Positions 12,983 to 22,628 of a stretch of DNA of 64,000 nucleotides are shown here, piece after piece. The notes under the pieces are model-generated. The model saw nothing but the letters and a program-made list of their open reading frames with translations, was not told where the DNA came from and did not search any database. The DNA is from an uncultured Lachnospiraceae bacterium (GTDB taxonomy: Bacteria > Bacillota > Clostridia > Lachnospirales > Lachnospiraceae): contig CANRPU010000012.1 in assembly GCA_947632555.1 (NCBI GenBank), positions 1-64,000 on the forward strand, written 5' to 3'. The position numbers and the translations under genes were made by a program. How positions within the stretch are numbered: the first letter of the stretch is position 1; each line of letters begins with the position of its first letter.

Positions 12983-14840
12983 AACAGATGCCGCCGCCGA
13001 AGCGAGCGGCTCCGCATCCCTGGCATTCCTTTCTGCAGTTGCTGGTGGTTTCGCCTCTGAGCGCCTTCTCCCACTCTCTTTTCAGAAAAGCTTTGGAAAC
13101 GCCGCAGTCAATAAAGTCCCACGGAAGGATCTCCTCCGTGCCGCGTTCTCTGGAGGTATAAAAAGCAGGATCTATCCCGCACTCCGCAAAGGCTTCCATC
13201 CATTTTTCATTGTCAAAATATTCGCTCCACGCGTCATAGACCGCGCCCTTTTTATAAACCTTCAACAATACTTCCGCTATTCTCCTGTCACCCCTTGCCA
13301 GAACGCCCTCCAGTACGGACGTATCCGCTTCATGCCAGTTGTACTTGATGCTTTTTTGATTCAGCTGCGCCTGGATGGCCCGTTTTGTGGCATAGGCCTT
13401 GTCCAGAAATTCTTCCTTTGTGCACTGGGAAGCCCACTGAAAAGGCGTAAAAGGTTTCGGGACAAAAAAGGAAGTGCTGGCCACGATCTGTACCCTGCCG
13501 TTGGTTCTTTTTTCTTTGGGGACCAGTTCATAGAACGCCGCGGCTATTTTATTGGAAAGCTCCGCTATCCCCCGGATATCCTCTTCCGTTTCCGTGGGAA
13601 GCCCCAGCATGAAATACAGTTTGACCCTTGTCCAGCCTCCCAGGAAAGCCAGGGAAGCCCCATGGAGGATATCTTCTTCCGTCAGGCCCTTGTTAATGAC
13701 GTCACGCAGCCGCTGGCTGCCGGCTTCGGGCGCAAAGGTCAGGCTTGTCTTCTTTACGTCCTGCACCTTGCTCATCACATCCAGGGAAAAAGCGTCGATC
13801 CGCAGAGAAGGCAGGGAAATGTTCACGTGCTTTTTTCTGCAGTCTTCTATCAGAAAATTGAGCAGTTCGGGCAGAGCGGTATGATCGCTGGAACTGAGGG
13901 AACTCAGGGAGATCTCTTCCTGGCCGGTATTTTTCAGGGCTTCCAGCGCGTACTGCTTCAGGACGTCCGCGTCCCGTTCCCGCACCGGGCGGTAGATCTG
14001 GCCCGCCTGACAGAACCGGCAGCCCCGCATACATCCACGCATGATCTCCAGGACTACCCGGTCCTGCGTCACCCGCATAAAGGGTACCAGGGGCTTCAGA
14101 GGATAGGGCGCGTCCGAAAGATCCATTTCCACTTCCTTTAATACGGTGGCCGGGATCCCCTCTTCCACGGGAGTAAAGGCGGAAATGGTACCGTCTTCTC
14201 CATAGGAAGTCTGATAGAACGAAGGGACGTAGATACCCGGGATCCCCGCTGCCCTCCTCAGAAATTCCTTCCTGCCCGTATGCTCTTCCCTGCACCGGCG
14301 GTAAAGGGCGATCAGCTCTCCGTAACGGGTTTCTCCCTCTCCGATATAAAAGAGATCAAAAAATTCCGCCACGGGCTCCGGATTATAGGTGCACGGGCCG
14401 CCTCCGATGACGATGGGCATGTCTTCCCCGCGCTCTTTCGCGAAAAAAGGGATGCCGGACAGATCCAGTATCTGCAGAATATTGGTATAACACATTTCAT
14501 ACTGGATGGTAATGGCGAGAAGATCAAAATCCAGAATGTTATCCTGGGATTCCAGCGCGAAAAGAGGGATCTTTTCTTTACGCATTAAAGCGTCCAGATC
14601 CACCCACGGGGAATATACTCTTTCACACCACACGCCGTCCATGCGGTTGAACATATCATACAGGATCTGCATCCCAAGATGGGACATGCCGATCTCATAT
14701 ACATCGGGAAAGCAGAAGGCGATCCGCACATCCACCTCGGCCTTGTTTTTGATTACCGCGTTGACTTCTCCGCCGATATAGCGGGCGGGCTTTTCCACCT
14801 TTAAGAGAATGTCATCCGGCAGCGCAAGTTTACTCATCAT
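12954..14840 (-). CDS. B12-binding-domain radical SAM protein
   Basis: A 628-aa protein. The N-terminal part (about 35-175) resembles a cobalamin-binding domain with GGG-type loops. The radical SAM core has the cluster motif C270-M-R-G-C274-R-F-C277. The C-terminus ends with further cysteines (CRKECQGCG...C), possibly a second metal site. It belongs to the uncharacterised family that pairs with DUF2344. Its substrate is not known. MSKLALPDD one residue in is an equally plausible start. Confidence 0.85.
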   Translation of the reverse strand: MMSKLALPDDILLKVEKPARYIGGEVNAVIKNKAEVDVRIAFCFPDVYEIGMSHLGMQILYDMFNRMDGVWCERVYSPWVDLDALMRKEKIPLFALESQDNILDFDLLAITIQYEMCYTNILQILDLSGIPFFAKERGEDMPIVIGGGPCTYNPEPVAEFFDLFYIGEGETRYGELIALYRRCREEHTGRKEFLRRAAGIPGIYVPSFYQTSYGEDGTISAFTPVEEGIPATVLKEVEMDLSDAPYPLKPLVPFMRVTQDRVVLEIMRGCMRGCRFCQAGQIYRPVRERDADVLKQYALEALKNTGQEEISLSSLSSSDHTALPELLNFLIEDCRKKHVNISLPSLRIDAFSLDVMSKVQDVKKTSLTFAPEAGSQRLRDVINKGLTEEDILHGASLAFLGGWTRVKLYFMLGLPTETEEDIRGIAELSNKIAAAFYELVPKEKRTNGRVQIVASTSFFVPKPFTPFQWASQCTKEEFLDKAYATKRAIQAQLNQKSIKYNWHEADTSVLEGVLARGDRRIAEVLLKVYKKGAVYDAWSEYFDNEKWMEAFAECGIDPAFYTSRERGTEEILPWDFIDCGVSKAFLKREWEKALRGETTSNCRKECQGCGAARFGGGICYEKRDEDSD

Positions 14841-14844
14841 GTTC

Positions 14845-15249
14845 TCATTTCCTGTTTTCCGTATTCATAAAACCATTTAAAGTATACGTGATTTCTCTGA
14901 TAAAAGCAAATCCATTTGAAGAGTAATTTTCCTCTATGTAAGAAAATGCTTTGGAGGAGTTGACAAAAAACCATTCCGCGTCTGTATAATCCAGTATCAC
15001 ATAGCCGGAAAACAGCAGGACGGCAAGCAGGCAGCGCAGCCCGAGCGTAGAAAATTTCTTTTGCTTGCGGGCTGCCGCCGGATCCGTCGTATCCTCCCCG
15101 GCGTTTATGACATAATTGTCATAAGAATATCCTCTCTTCCCGCCGTACAGAATGGACTGCTGTTGTTTTAAACTGCTGCGGTTTCTGCTGTCCGCTTCTC
15201 TGATGCTGCGGATCAGTTCCAGTTTTTTCTCAATGGAAACATCACTCAT
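14845..15249 (-). CDS. Hypothetical single-pass membrane protein
   Basis: A 134-aa protein with a charged N-terminal half (Lys/Arg/Glu/Ser-rich), one membrane span (about 70-87, LRCLLAVLLFSGYVILDY) and an outside C-terminal domain of about 45 residues. It precedes the radical SAM gene by 4 bases and so probably opens that operon. No family is recognised. Confidence 0.65.
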   Translation of the reverse strand: MSDVSIEKKLELIRSIREADSRNRSSLKQQQSILYGGKRGYSYDNYVINAGEDTTDPAAARKQKKFSTLGLRCLLAVLLFSGYVILDYTDAEWFFVNSSKAFSYIEENYSSNGFAFIREITYTLNGFMNTENRK

Positions 15250-15263
15250 ACGCCTTTCCCTTC

Positions 15264-15321
15264 ATAAAAAGGGCAAGAAGTATACATAATTATTTTATGT
15301 AAACTCCTCGCCATACTTCTT
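15264..15321 (-). terminator. Possible terminator of the his operon
   Basis: After the hisIE stop, minus-strand AAGAAGTAT and ATACTTCTT (15321-15313 with 15283-15275) form a 9-bp stem that encloses an inner ACATAA/TTATGT hairpin. GCCCTTTTT follows. The outer stem is AT-rich, so strength is uncertain. Confidence 0.45.
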
Positions 15322-15356
15322 ACTTTATAGTATGAAAAAGGTGTTTGGGATATGCT

Positions 15357-16646
15357 TTAGCGCCTGGCCAGCTCTTCCGTGATTTCTTCCCAGCCGATCT
15401 CCTTTTCCGCCATCAGGACCATCATATGATACAGAAAATCCGCTATTTCATATTTTACCTCATGGGGATTGGGATTCTTGGCCGCGATCACGATCTCCGT
15501 AGCTTCTTCTCCCAGTTTTTTCAAGATCTTATCAAGTCCTTTATCAAACAGGTAGTTGGTATAGGAACCTTCTTTGGGATGCAGCCGGCGGTCCTTGATC
15601 ACGCCGAACACTTCCTCAAAGACCTTCAGCGGATTGGTTCCGCCCTCCTGCCCTTCTTTTTTTACTACCTCGTTGAAAAAGCAGGATCTCGCTCCCGTAT
15701 GGCAGGCGGCGCCCACCTGGGATACCCTGGCCAGCAGCGTATCCTTGTCGCAGTCCGCGTACAGGGATTTTACGTACTGGAAATGTCCGCTGGTTTCCCC
15801 TTTCAGCCACTGTGCCTTCCGGCTTCTGCTGTAATAGTGCATTTTACCGGTCTTCAGCGTGTCCAGGTAAGCCTCTTCATTCATATAGGCTACCATCAGC
15901 ACTTCCAGCGTCAGATGGTCCTGTACTACTACCGGGAGAAGCCCGTCACCGGACAGGGTAAAATCACTCCATTGATAAGCGGCATCCAGGCATTCCACCA
16001 TGATACCGTTTTCCCTGCAGATTTCCTTTAGGTTCGGAATTTCCTTTACATTGTCATTGACGGTATTGCCGGTAATGCCCGCTACATTTTCATGGGAAAA
16101 CACTTCCAGCAGCTTGTTGAGCGCCAGATTGTGTATCTGCACCAGCATGGGAAGATCCGTTATCGCGGCCGTTTCTCTGATCTTGTGGGCATTCATCAGG
16201 ATCAGTCCGGAAAGATATTTTTCAGCCAGTTCCTTATGTTCGGCAATGACGGCGTCATCATGATAGGAAGCCAGCAGCTTATCCTTTCCGAACTTTAAAG
16301 ACACTTCCTCCGTCAGCGCTATATTTTCCGGCTTTTCATAATCCAGCACGGCCTTTTTGCAGCCCGCGTACAGCAGTTTTTTCACGTCTTCCATTCTGCG
16401 GATATTGCCGGCTCCGTAAACTTCCGTTCCCACCGATGCGCAGATATCCTGAATGATGTCCAGCGCTTCGTCATGTCCTTCGTCCCCTTCCGACATATCG
16501 AAGATCAGCAGACTGTCAATATTGTTTTCCGCGTAGTACTGCGCCAGACGCAAAGGATCGGTATCCGTGATCGTGGTATCCGTCAGGCTCTTTACCGCGT
16601 GAGCGTGATATAAATAAATACTGGCCGTAAATTTTTTGGTATGCAT
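15357..16646 (-). CDS. hisIE: HisIE with an N-terminal HisA/HisF-like barrel
   Basis: A 429-aa protein carrying steps 2 and 3 of histidine synthesis. After an N-terminal HisA/HisF-like TIM-barrel region (about 1-215) comes a phosphoribosyl-AMP cyclohydrolase domain ([24 protein letters not shown] and [13 protein letters not shown], zinc cysteines included). A C-terminal phosphoribosyl-ATP pyrophosphatase domain follows ([25 protein letters not shown]). Typical HisIE is about 200 aa, so the barrel is extra. The barrel lacks obvious full HisF motifs and may be a non-catalytic remnant. Start 16646 is preferred because GAGAGG precedes it. It is the last his gene here; hisH, hisA and hisF are not in the window. 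Confidence 0.85.
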   Translation of the reverse strand: MHTKKFTASIYLYHAHAVKSLTDTTITDTDPLRLAQYYAENNIDSLLIFDMSEGDEGHDEALDIIQDICASVGTEVYGAGNIRRMEDVKKLLYAGCKKAVLDYEKPENIALTEEVSLKFGKDKLLASYHDDAVIAEHKELAEKYLSGLILMNAHKIRETAAITDLPMLVQIHNLALNKLLEVFSHENVAGITGNTVNDNVKEIPNLKEICRENGIMVECLDAAYQWSDFTLSGDGLLPVVVQDHLTLEVLMVAYMNEEAYLDTLKTGKMHYYSRSRKAQWLKGETSGHFQYVKSLYADCDKDTLLARVSQVGAACHTGARSCFFNEVVKKEGQEGGTNPLKVFEEVFGVIKDRRLHPKEGSYTNYLFDKGLDKILKKLGEEATEIVIAAKNPNPHEVKYEIADFLYHMMVLMAEKEIGWEEITEELARR

Positions 16647-16668
16647 GTTTCCTCTCATTCCGGGCCCG

Positions 16669-17256
16669 TTACAGAGAACCCTTGGTACTCAAAACATCTT
16701 TTGTTCTCGGTTCCATGGAAGATGCCTGGTCCAGGGCCTTGGCAAAGGCCTTGAACATGGCTTCCGCCATATGGTGGTTATTGATTCCGGAAAGCATTTT
16801 CATATGCAGGTTCATGGCTCCCGTATAGGACACCGCGTAGAAAAATTCCCGGATCAGCTCTGTATCCAGCCCGCCCAGCCTTTCACAGGTAAACTCACAT
16901 TCATACTGAAAATAAGGGCGTCCGCCCAGATCTATGACACAGTAACATAAAGCGTCATCCATGGGCAGCAGAAAAGAACCGTAGCGTTTGATCCCCTTTT
17001 TCTCTCCCAGGGCTTCCTTGATGGCGCTTCCCAGCACAATGCCCGTATCTTCCACGGTATGGTGCCCGTCCACATCCAGATCACCCTTCACGACACACTC
17101 CAGATCAAAAAAGCCGTGTCTGGAAAAGCCTTCCAGCATATGATCCAAAAAACCGATACCTGTGTTGATCTTTCCAATGCCGCTGCCGTCCAGGTTCAGT
17201 TTCAACCGGATATCCGTTTCCCCGGTGGTACGATGTATCTCACTTTGACGTGCCAT
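16669..17256 (-). CDS. hisB: Imidazoleglycerol-phosphate dehydratase
   Basis: A 195-aa monofunctional HisB that dehydrates imidazole glycerol phosphate. The manganese-binding motifs are visible: GFLDHML near the start, [10 protein letters not shown] in the first half and [12 protein letters not shown] toward the end. Length is normal for the family. It sits 3 bases after hisD and 22 before hisIE. Confidence 0.93.
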   Translation of the reverse strand: MARQSEIHRTTGETDIRLKLNLDGSGIGKINTGIGFLDHMLEGFSRHGFFDLECVVKGDLDVDGHHTVEDTGIVLGSAIKEALGEKKGIKRYGSFLLPMDDALCYCVIDLGGRPYFQYECEFTCERLGGLDTELIREFFYAVSYTGAMNLHMKMLSGINNHHMAEAMFKAFAKALDQASSMEPRTKDVLSTKGSL

Positions 17257-17259
17257 GGT

Positions 17260-18555
17260 TCAGCTCCTTTCAAATCTTACTTTAATGGAATTGGCGTGGG
17301 CGGTCAGGCCTTCGCTTTCCGCGAACGCTTCAATATCTTCATGTACTTTCTCAAGCGCTTCCGCGGAATAGGAAATAATGCTCGTCTTTTTGATAAAATC
17401 ATCCACGCTGAGCGGAGAGAAAAATTTAGCCGTGCCGTTGGTGGGCAGGATATGGTTGGGGCCCGCGAAATAGTCCCCTAGGGGCTCCGAAGAATATTCT
17501 CCCAAGAAAATGGCGCCCGCGTTCTGTATCTTCGTCATCACTTCAAAAGGATCCTTCGTCAGAATCTCCAGATGCTCGGAAGCGATCTCATTGGCCGCGT
17601 CTATGGCATCGGACATGGTTTCCGCCACCAGGATATACCCGTAATTCTCCAGGGACTTGGAGATGATCTCTTTTCTGGAAAGGGTCTGCAGAAAAGCATC
17701 TGCCTCCGCGGACACCTGCTCTGCCAGCCTGGGAGAAGTGGTGATCAGGATCGCGCTGGCCAGCTCGTCATGCTCGGCCTGGGAAAGCAGATCCGCCGCC
17801 ACGTAACGGGGATTGGCGCTTTCATCCGCCAGCACCAGGATCTCGCTGGGGCCTGCTACGGAATCAATGCTGACATGGCCGTATACCGCCTTTTTCGCCA
17901 GAGCCACAAAAATATTCCCCGGTCCGGTGATCTTATCCACCCTGGGAACGGAGGCCGTCCCGAAGGCCATGGCGGCAACAGCCTGCGCGCCGCCTATCTT
18001 GTAGATCTTATCGGCTCCCGCGATATCGGCCGCCGCCAAAGTGCCCGGATTGACCCGCCCATCGCTGCCGCAGGGAGTGGTCATGATGATCTCCTTTACT
18101 CCGGCGGTCCTGGCCGGAATAATGTTCATCAATACGCTGCTGGGATACGCGGCTTTACCGCCCGGCACATAGACGCCTGCCCGGGCAATGGGCGTGATCC
18201 TCTGGCCCAGGATACTGCCGTCCGGCCTGGTGTCCAGCCAGGTGTTGCGCAGCTGTTTTTCATGAAAGGAACGGATATTGGCCGCGGATCTTTTGTATAC
18301 CTCGATCAGAGCCGGATCCAGGGAAGCGTACGCCTCCCGGATCTCTTCCCGGGTCACCTGTATATTGTCCTCGTTCAGTTCAAACCGGTCAAACTTGCGG
18401 GTATACTCAAATACCGCCTGATCTCCCTCTGTCCTGACCCTTTCTACGATCTCCGCCACAACAGCTTCATAACTGCCGTAATGGGAAGGACTCCTTTTCA
18501 GCAGATCGCTCAAAAGATTCTTTTTGGTATCTTCATTCAGTGTAATGATTCTCAT
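17260..18555 (-). CDS. hisD: Histidinol dehydrogenase
   Basis: A 431-aa HisD, the zinc enzyme that oxidises L-histidinol to histidine in two NAD-dependent steps. Family hallmarks include the GGKAAYPSSVLMN loop, KITGPGNIFVALAKK, SVAGPSEILVLAD, AEHDE, and the C-terminal segment with FAGPNHILPT. Length is typical. It lies between hisG (21 bases) and hisB (3 bases). Confidence 0.95.
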   Translation of the reverse strand: MRIITLNEDTKKNLLSDLLKRSPSHYGSYEAVVAEIVERVRTEGDQAVFEYTRKFDRFELNEDNIQVTREEIREAYASLDPALIEVYKRSAANIRSFHEKQLRNTWLDTRPDGSILGQRITPIARAGVYVPGGKAAYPSSVLMNIIPARTAGVKEIIMTTPCGSDGRVNPGTLAAADIAGADKIYKIGGAQAVAAMAFGTASVPRVDKITGPGNIFVALAKKAVYGHVSIDSVAGPSEILVLADESANPRYVAADLLSQAEHDELASAILITTSPRLAEQVSAEADAFLQTLSRKEIISKSLENYGYILVAETMSDAIDAANEIASEHLEILTKDPFEVMTKIQNAGAIFLGEYSSEPLGDYFAGPNHILPTNGTAKFFSPLSVDDFIKKTSIISYSAEALEKVHEDIEAFAESEGLTAHANSIKVRFERS

Positions 18556-18576
18556 GATCTTCCTTTCCCCGGCCGC

Positions 18577-19230
18577 TCAGCTGCGGGCCAGCGCGGTCCT
18601 GAGATCCGCCAGAAGCCTGCCGATGCGCTCCTGCTTCATCTGCATGCTGACCTGATTGACGATCAGCCGTGCCGAAAGCGGACAGATCTCTTCCAGTACC
18701 TGCAGTCCGTTTTCCTTCAAAGTAGAACCGGTTTCCACAATGTCCACGATAACGTCGGAAAGCTCCACCAGCGGGCCCAGCTCTACGGAACCGTTCAGTT
18801 TGATGATATCCACAGTCTGGTGCTTTCTGTTATAAAAATAATCTTTGGCGATATTGGGATATTTGCTGGCTACGCGGATCCTTTCATGATGGAGCAGAAG
18901 TTCCCTGGCGCTTTCCGGGCCGCAGACGCACATACGGCACCTGCCGAAACCAAGGTCCAGGACTTCATAAACCCGGCGGTTTTCTTCCAGAATGGTATCC
19001 TCTCCCACCACTCCGATATCAGCGGCGCCGTATTCCACATAGGTGGGAACATCCGGACCCTTGGAGAGAAAAAACCGCATTTTTAATTCTTCATTGACAA
19101 AGATCAGTTTTCTGGAATCTTTGTCTTTCATTTCCTCACAGGTAACACCTATCTTTTCCAAAAGCTGCAGCGTCTTATCCGCCAGTCTGCCTTTGCCAAG
19201 CGCGAAAGTCAGGTATTGATCCGTATTCAT
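18577..19230 (-). CDS. hisG: ATP phosphoribosyltransferase, short form
   Basis: A 217-aa HisG of the short type, first enzyme of the pathway. The short form has no regulatory domain and needs HisZ; hisZ is immediately upstream and overlaps by 4 bases. The PRPP-binding segment VDIVETGSTLKENGL is present. Confidence 0.93.
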   Translation of the reverse strand: MNTDQYLTFALGKGRLADKTLQLLEKIGVTCEEMKDKDSRKLIFVNEELKMRFFLSKGPDVPTYVEYGAADIGVVGEDTILEENRRVYEVLDLGFGRCRMCVCGPESARELLLHHERIRVASKYPNIAKDYFYNRKHQTVDIIKLNGSVELGPLVELSDVIVDIVETGSTLKENGLQVLEEICPLSARLIVNQVSMQMKQERIGRLLADLRTALARS

Positions 19231-20348
19231 GGCCGTGACTCCTTTCTGCGCATTTCCACCGGCGTGCCGCTTTTTCTTAACGCCTGGGCCTGTTTTAACA
19301 CTTCGGCGTAATCGGCCTCGGTATAGGTCAGGATCGTCTTTTCCGCGGGCAGGGGGATCCTGGCTTTTTGTCTGGACAGCGCCTCTAAGATATCGTCCAC
19401 TATGGCCACAAAGCCTACCGCCGGCGCATCCTTGCCAAAATGTGAGAGCAGGGAATCGTAGCGGCCGCCCTTGGCAATGGCGCCACCAATGCCGTAAGTA
19501 TAGGCCTTGAAAATGATTCCCGTATAATACCGGTATTTACTTAACATGCCCAGATCAAAAGAGATATACTTTTCATTCCCGTACAGACACAGAGCCTGAT
19601 AGAGAGCTTCCAGCCTGGCTACGGCGTTTTGGGCGCGTTCATTGTCCGTGGCCCTGGCGGCGCTACGGATGACGTCTATATCGCCGAACATATTGGTGAT
19701 ATGCAGAAGCCTGTCCCGGCAGTCTTCCCGGACGCCCGCCTCCTGCAGCAGATTTTCCGCGCCGCAGTAGTTCTTGGCGGAGATAAACTCCCGAAGACGC
19801 AGCTCCGTTTCCCCGTCCAGTCCGGCCTCTTCACAGATGCCCTTAAAATATTCCACCTGGCCGATGCTGACCTGGAAATCCTTCAGCCCGGTATGCAGCA
19901 GGGACTCTATGACCAGATTGATCATTTCCGCGTCCGCTTCCACGCTGCCGTCCCCGATCAGTTCTCCCCCGATCTGGGTGACTTCCTTCAGCTTTCCCTG
20001 CAGACTGGAGGTGTTGATGAAAGTATTTCCCCTGTAACAGCAGCGGACAACGGAAGTTTCCTCGCAAAAATATTTGGCGGCGCACCTGGCTATGGAAGGC
20101 GTGAAATCCGGCCTGAGGACCAGGGTATTTCCTTCTTTGTCGAAGAATTTGTACAGATCTTTGGAAGGCGTGGTGCCGATCTCCTTGGAAAACACGTCAA
20201 AATATTCAAAAGTAGGCGTCTGGATATCCTCATAGCCGTAAGAGATCAACTTGCCGCGAAGGCTTTCTTCCACAAAAAGCTTTCTGGCATATTCTTTTCC
20301 GTATATGTCCCTGACACCTTCCGGTGTATGCAATAATATCTGATTCAT
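19227..20348 (-). CDS. hisZ: ATP phosphoribosyltransferase regulatory subunit
   Basis: A 373-aa HisRS-like protein without the tRNA-binding domain. It has class II synthetase-type motifs (motif 2 region LRPDFTPSIARCAAKYF, and GGRYDSLLSHFG). HisZ forms a hetero-octamer with short HisG and gives histidine feedback control. It is the first gene of the his operon behind a clear promoter. Confidence 0.92.
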   Translation of the reverse strand: MNQILLHTPEGVRDIYGKEYARKLFVEESLRGKLISYGYEDIQTPTFEYFDVFSKEIGTTPSKDLYKFFDKEGNTLVLRPDFTPSIARCAAKYFCEETSVVRCCYRGNTFINTSSLQGKLKEVTQIGGELIGDGSVEADAEMINLVIESLLHTGLKDFQVSIGQVEYFKGICEEAGLDGETELRLREFISAKNYCGAENLLQEAGVREDCRDRLLHITNMFGDIDVIRSAARATDNERAQNAVARLEALYQALCLYGNEKYISFDLGMLSKYRYYTGIIFKAYTYGIGGAIAKGGRYDSLLSHFGKDAPAVGFVAIVDDILEALSRQKARIPLPAEKTILTYTEADYAEVLKQAQALRKSGTPVEMRRKESRP

Positions 20349-20442
20349 TCCTATCTCCGTTTATCGTTTTGCCGGCAGTCCACTTTGCTTTAACACTTTA
20401 ACGTGGTATCTGATTAGCAAATTAGCACATGAAATTATAAGT

Positions 20443-20471
20443 AGTATACTGAATCGGCTGCCGTTTGTCAA
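20443..20471 (-). promoter_or_regulatory. his operon promoter
   Basis: -35 TTGACA (20471-20466), 17-bp spacer and -10 TATACT (20448-20443). The leader to hisZ is about 90 bases and contains a tandem GCTAATTTGCTAAT element (around 20413-20427). It is too short for a T-box, and no attenuator is visible. Confidence 0.75.
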
Positions 20472-20489
20472 GCCTATCCGGCGGAAAAG

Positions 20490-21026
20490 TCATGCTCCTC
20501 TGTCCTCCAGATCTCTTTTCATGATCTCCAGGTAAGGAACCAGTACGCCGCTTTGTTTTGGCAGCAGATAAGCGGGATTCAGTTCCTCATAGCGGAAGCT
20601 TTTGCGGCCGCCCTCATGGGCCCTGTCCCAAAAATACCGCAGCATTTCATAGGGCAGATAATAAAACAGGTCCCTGGCGGTGTAATAGATCAAAAAGAAC
20701 GCGATCCCGCCCTGCTTTTCAAATTCTTCCATAAACTGCACCTGATGCGCGTGGATATTCTGCAGGGAAAAAGTGTCAACAGCGCATTCCTTGGCGTCAA
20801 AACAGACAGGGATCCCCTGGACAGCGCCAATGTAATCCACCGTACTCTTCTGCTCAAAATAGGCCAGCGTGATCTGATGGTGCTCTTTGTCCATTTTGAT
20901 GGGCGTGATGGGGGTTGGGATCTTCTGGATCAGAGCCAGACCGCTTTCTCTGTATTTTTCGTTGGTTTTATTGATGAGTTCCTCCAGAGTGGAGCCTCTC
21001 AATCCTCTTGATTTCCATGTGGCCAT
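20490..21026 (-). CDS. recU: Holliday junction resolvase RecU
   Basis: A 178-aa RecU-type nuclease, the Gram-positive counterpart of RuvC. It has the N-terminal RGLRGSTLEELINKTNEKY, the acidic active-site DYIGAVQGIPVCFDAKE and AHQVQFMEEFEKQGGIAFFLI. The start has GGAGG upstream and lies 59 bases inside the preceding pseudouridine synthase gene. It complements RuvAB encoded at 49-51 kb. Confidence 0.9.
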   Translation of the reverse strand: MATWKSRGLRGSTLEELINKTNEKYRESGLALIQKIPTPITPIKMDKEHHQITLAYFEQKSTVDYIGAVQGIPVCFDAKECAVDTFSLQNIHAHQVQFMEEFEKQGGIAFFLIYYTARDLFYYLPYEMLRYFWDRAHEGGRKSFRYEELNPAYLLPKQSGVLVPYLEIMKRDLEDRGA

Positions 21027-22002
21027 AGAGCAAAACCTCCCTCATATCCGCCGGCAGAGGCGCGGACACGCTTTTCCCGGAAAGAGCCGGAAGCTCCGGC
21101 AGCGACGGAAATTCCAGACGGCAGGCATGGAGCAGCTGTCGGCGGATCCCCAATTTCTCCCGGTACTTTTGGTTAAAAGCGCTGTTTCCGTACTTGGCAT
21201 CCCCCAGAACAGGATGTCCGCCAAAAGCCAGCTGCGCTCTGATCTGATGGGGTTTTCCGGTGATCAGTTCCGCCTCTAAAAGCGTCCATTCCCCGTTATC
21301 CCACAGAGGTCTGCAGACCGTCCGGATCCGGGACGCGCCGCCGGTTTCTTCCCTGTAGATCCGCACCTGATTGCTCTTTTCGTCTTTTTTCAAAAAGCCT
21401 GTTATCTCCGCCTCTTCGCGTACAACGCCTTTTACAATGGTAAGGTAATATTTCCGCACCCGCCTGTCTTTTATCAGAGCGCTGAAGAGCCGGCTCCCCG
21501 GCAGGGAGATCCCGCACAGCACCAGCCCGCTGGTATTCCGGTCCAGCCGGTTTAAAACGGAAGGATGAAACTCCTTCAGCGTGGTTTCCGTAACGATCCC
21601 CTGATCCAGCAGATACCCGATCATCCACTCATTCAGAGAAGGCTGTTTTTCGTCCGCCTTCTGTGTCAGCACACCGGCAGGTTTATTGACGATCAGAACG
21701 TTTTCGTCCTGAAAGAGAATTTCCACGCCCCGGACGGCCTGATAGGCATGCCGGTATTCCGCCGTATCTCCTGCGGTATCCGCCCCGGACAGCATACGGA
21801 AGGTATCTTCGGAAAAAAAGAAATCGACAGTATCGCCTACTGTCAGAATCTCCTTTCCTTCCGCTTTTCCGTGGTTCAGCACGATATTTTTCTTTCTCAG
21901 CATTTTATAGAGAAAGCCGCTGCCGGCGTTGGGCAGCATCCTGCGCAGGAACTTGTCCAGTCGCTGTCCGGCCTGCCCTGCCGTGATCTGAAATGACTGC
22001 AT
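20968..22002 (-). CDS. RluC/RluD-type pseudouridine synthase
   Basis: A 344-aa enzyme. An N-terminal S4 RNA-binding domain (AGQRLDKFLRRMLPNAGSGFLYKMLRKKNI) precedes the RluA-family catalytic domain with the active aspartate in LNRLDRNTSGL and the HQIRAQLAFGGHPVLGDAKYG motif. It isomerises uridines in 23S rRNA; the exact target cannot be told. The last 19 codons overlap recU. Confidence 0.88.
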   Translation of the reverse strand: MQSFQITAGQAGQRLDKFLRRMLPNAGSGFLYKMLRKKNIVLNHGKAEGKEILTVGDTVDFFFSEDTFRMLSGADTAGDTAEYRHAYQAVRGVEILFQDENVLIVNKPAGVLTQKADEKQPSLNEWMIGYLLDQGIVTETTLKEFHPSVLNRLDRNTSGLVLCGISLPGSRLFSALIKDRRVRKYYLTIVKGVVREEAEITGFLKKDEKSNQVRIYREETGGASRIRTVCRPLWDNGEWTLLEAELITGKPHQIRAQLAFGGHPVLGDAKYGNSAFNQKYREKLGIRRQLLHACRLEFPSLPELPALSGKSVSAPLPADMREVLLYGHMEIKRIERLHSGGTHQ

Positions 22003-22019
22003 GGTGATTCTCCGCCTTA

Positions 22020-22604
22020 TTACAGGGAAATACTCTTGAAGGTACTGCCGAGCCTTTCGCTGTATTCCCTATCCTGGTCCAGCGCCTGCAGCTGCTTCAG
22101 CCTGTCGGCGTATTTTCCGGCATCCTGAAACAGTTTGATGCTGACGTCCTTAAAATTGTCTATTTTCAGGCAGCTTTCCAGATGTTTGACGCAGTCCGCT
22201 TCCGACAGCCTGGGATCCGGCATATAGCCGGCTACGGTATTTCCGCAGATGGTCAGATGAGGGACCGGATAGGTCTTTTCCCTGGAAGTAAAGACCAGGT
22301 CATACAGACAGTAAAGGCCCTGGGAATTTGCCTCTATTATGGCCTCCGCTTCCTTTTTCAAACTGCCGTAACGGCTGTAGATCACGGCCTCCACCAGACT
22401 CTTGCTGGCGGGCAGACAGCCTAAAACAGCCACGATGGTCAGCAGGTTGTTGCGGGTGCCCACCGTCAGGATACCTGCCGCGAACAGGGAAAGCGAAATG
22501 GCGAAATAAATGACGGTACGGATCCACTCATATTTTTTCTGGGTATCCAGATAATGTTTGGTTCCTTTTACCGTTTCGGTAGTAAAAAGACGTTTCAGCT
22601 CCAT
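22020..22604 (-). CDS. Hypothetical two-span membrane protein
   Basis: A 194-aa protein with two adjacent membrane helices (about 29-47 and 54-72) and a cytoplasmic C-terminal domain (about 80-194). No family is recognised. It lies in a run with the HD-GYP gene upstream (24 bases) and the pseudouridine synthase downstream (17 bases). Confidence 0.7.
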   Translation of the reverse strand: MELKRLFTTETVKGTKHYLDTQKKYEWIRTVIYFAISLSLFAAGILTVGTRNNLLTIVAVLGCLPASKSLVEAVIYSRYGSLKKEAEAIIEANSQGLYCLYDLVFTSREKTYPVPHLTICGNTVAGYMPDPRLSEADCVKHLESCLKIDNFKDVSIKLFQDAGKYADRLKQLQALDQDREYSERLGSTFKSISL

Positions 22605-22628
22605 ATGTCCTCTCTCATCCTTTTCCCG

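Noticed and set aside
12936..14141. 401-aa plus-strand open frame
   Set aside because: It is a shadow of the radical SAM gene, whose conserved cysteine motif proves the minus-strand reading.
17572..19086. 504-aa plus-strand open frame
   Set aside because: It is antisense to hisD and hisG, both with clear family motifs.
20349..20471. T-box or attenuator upstream of the his operon
   Set aside because: The leader is only about 90 bases with no specifier or terminator structure; the ilv and leu leaders are shorter still.
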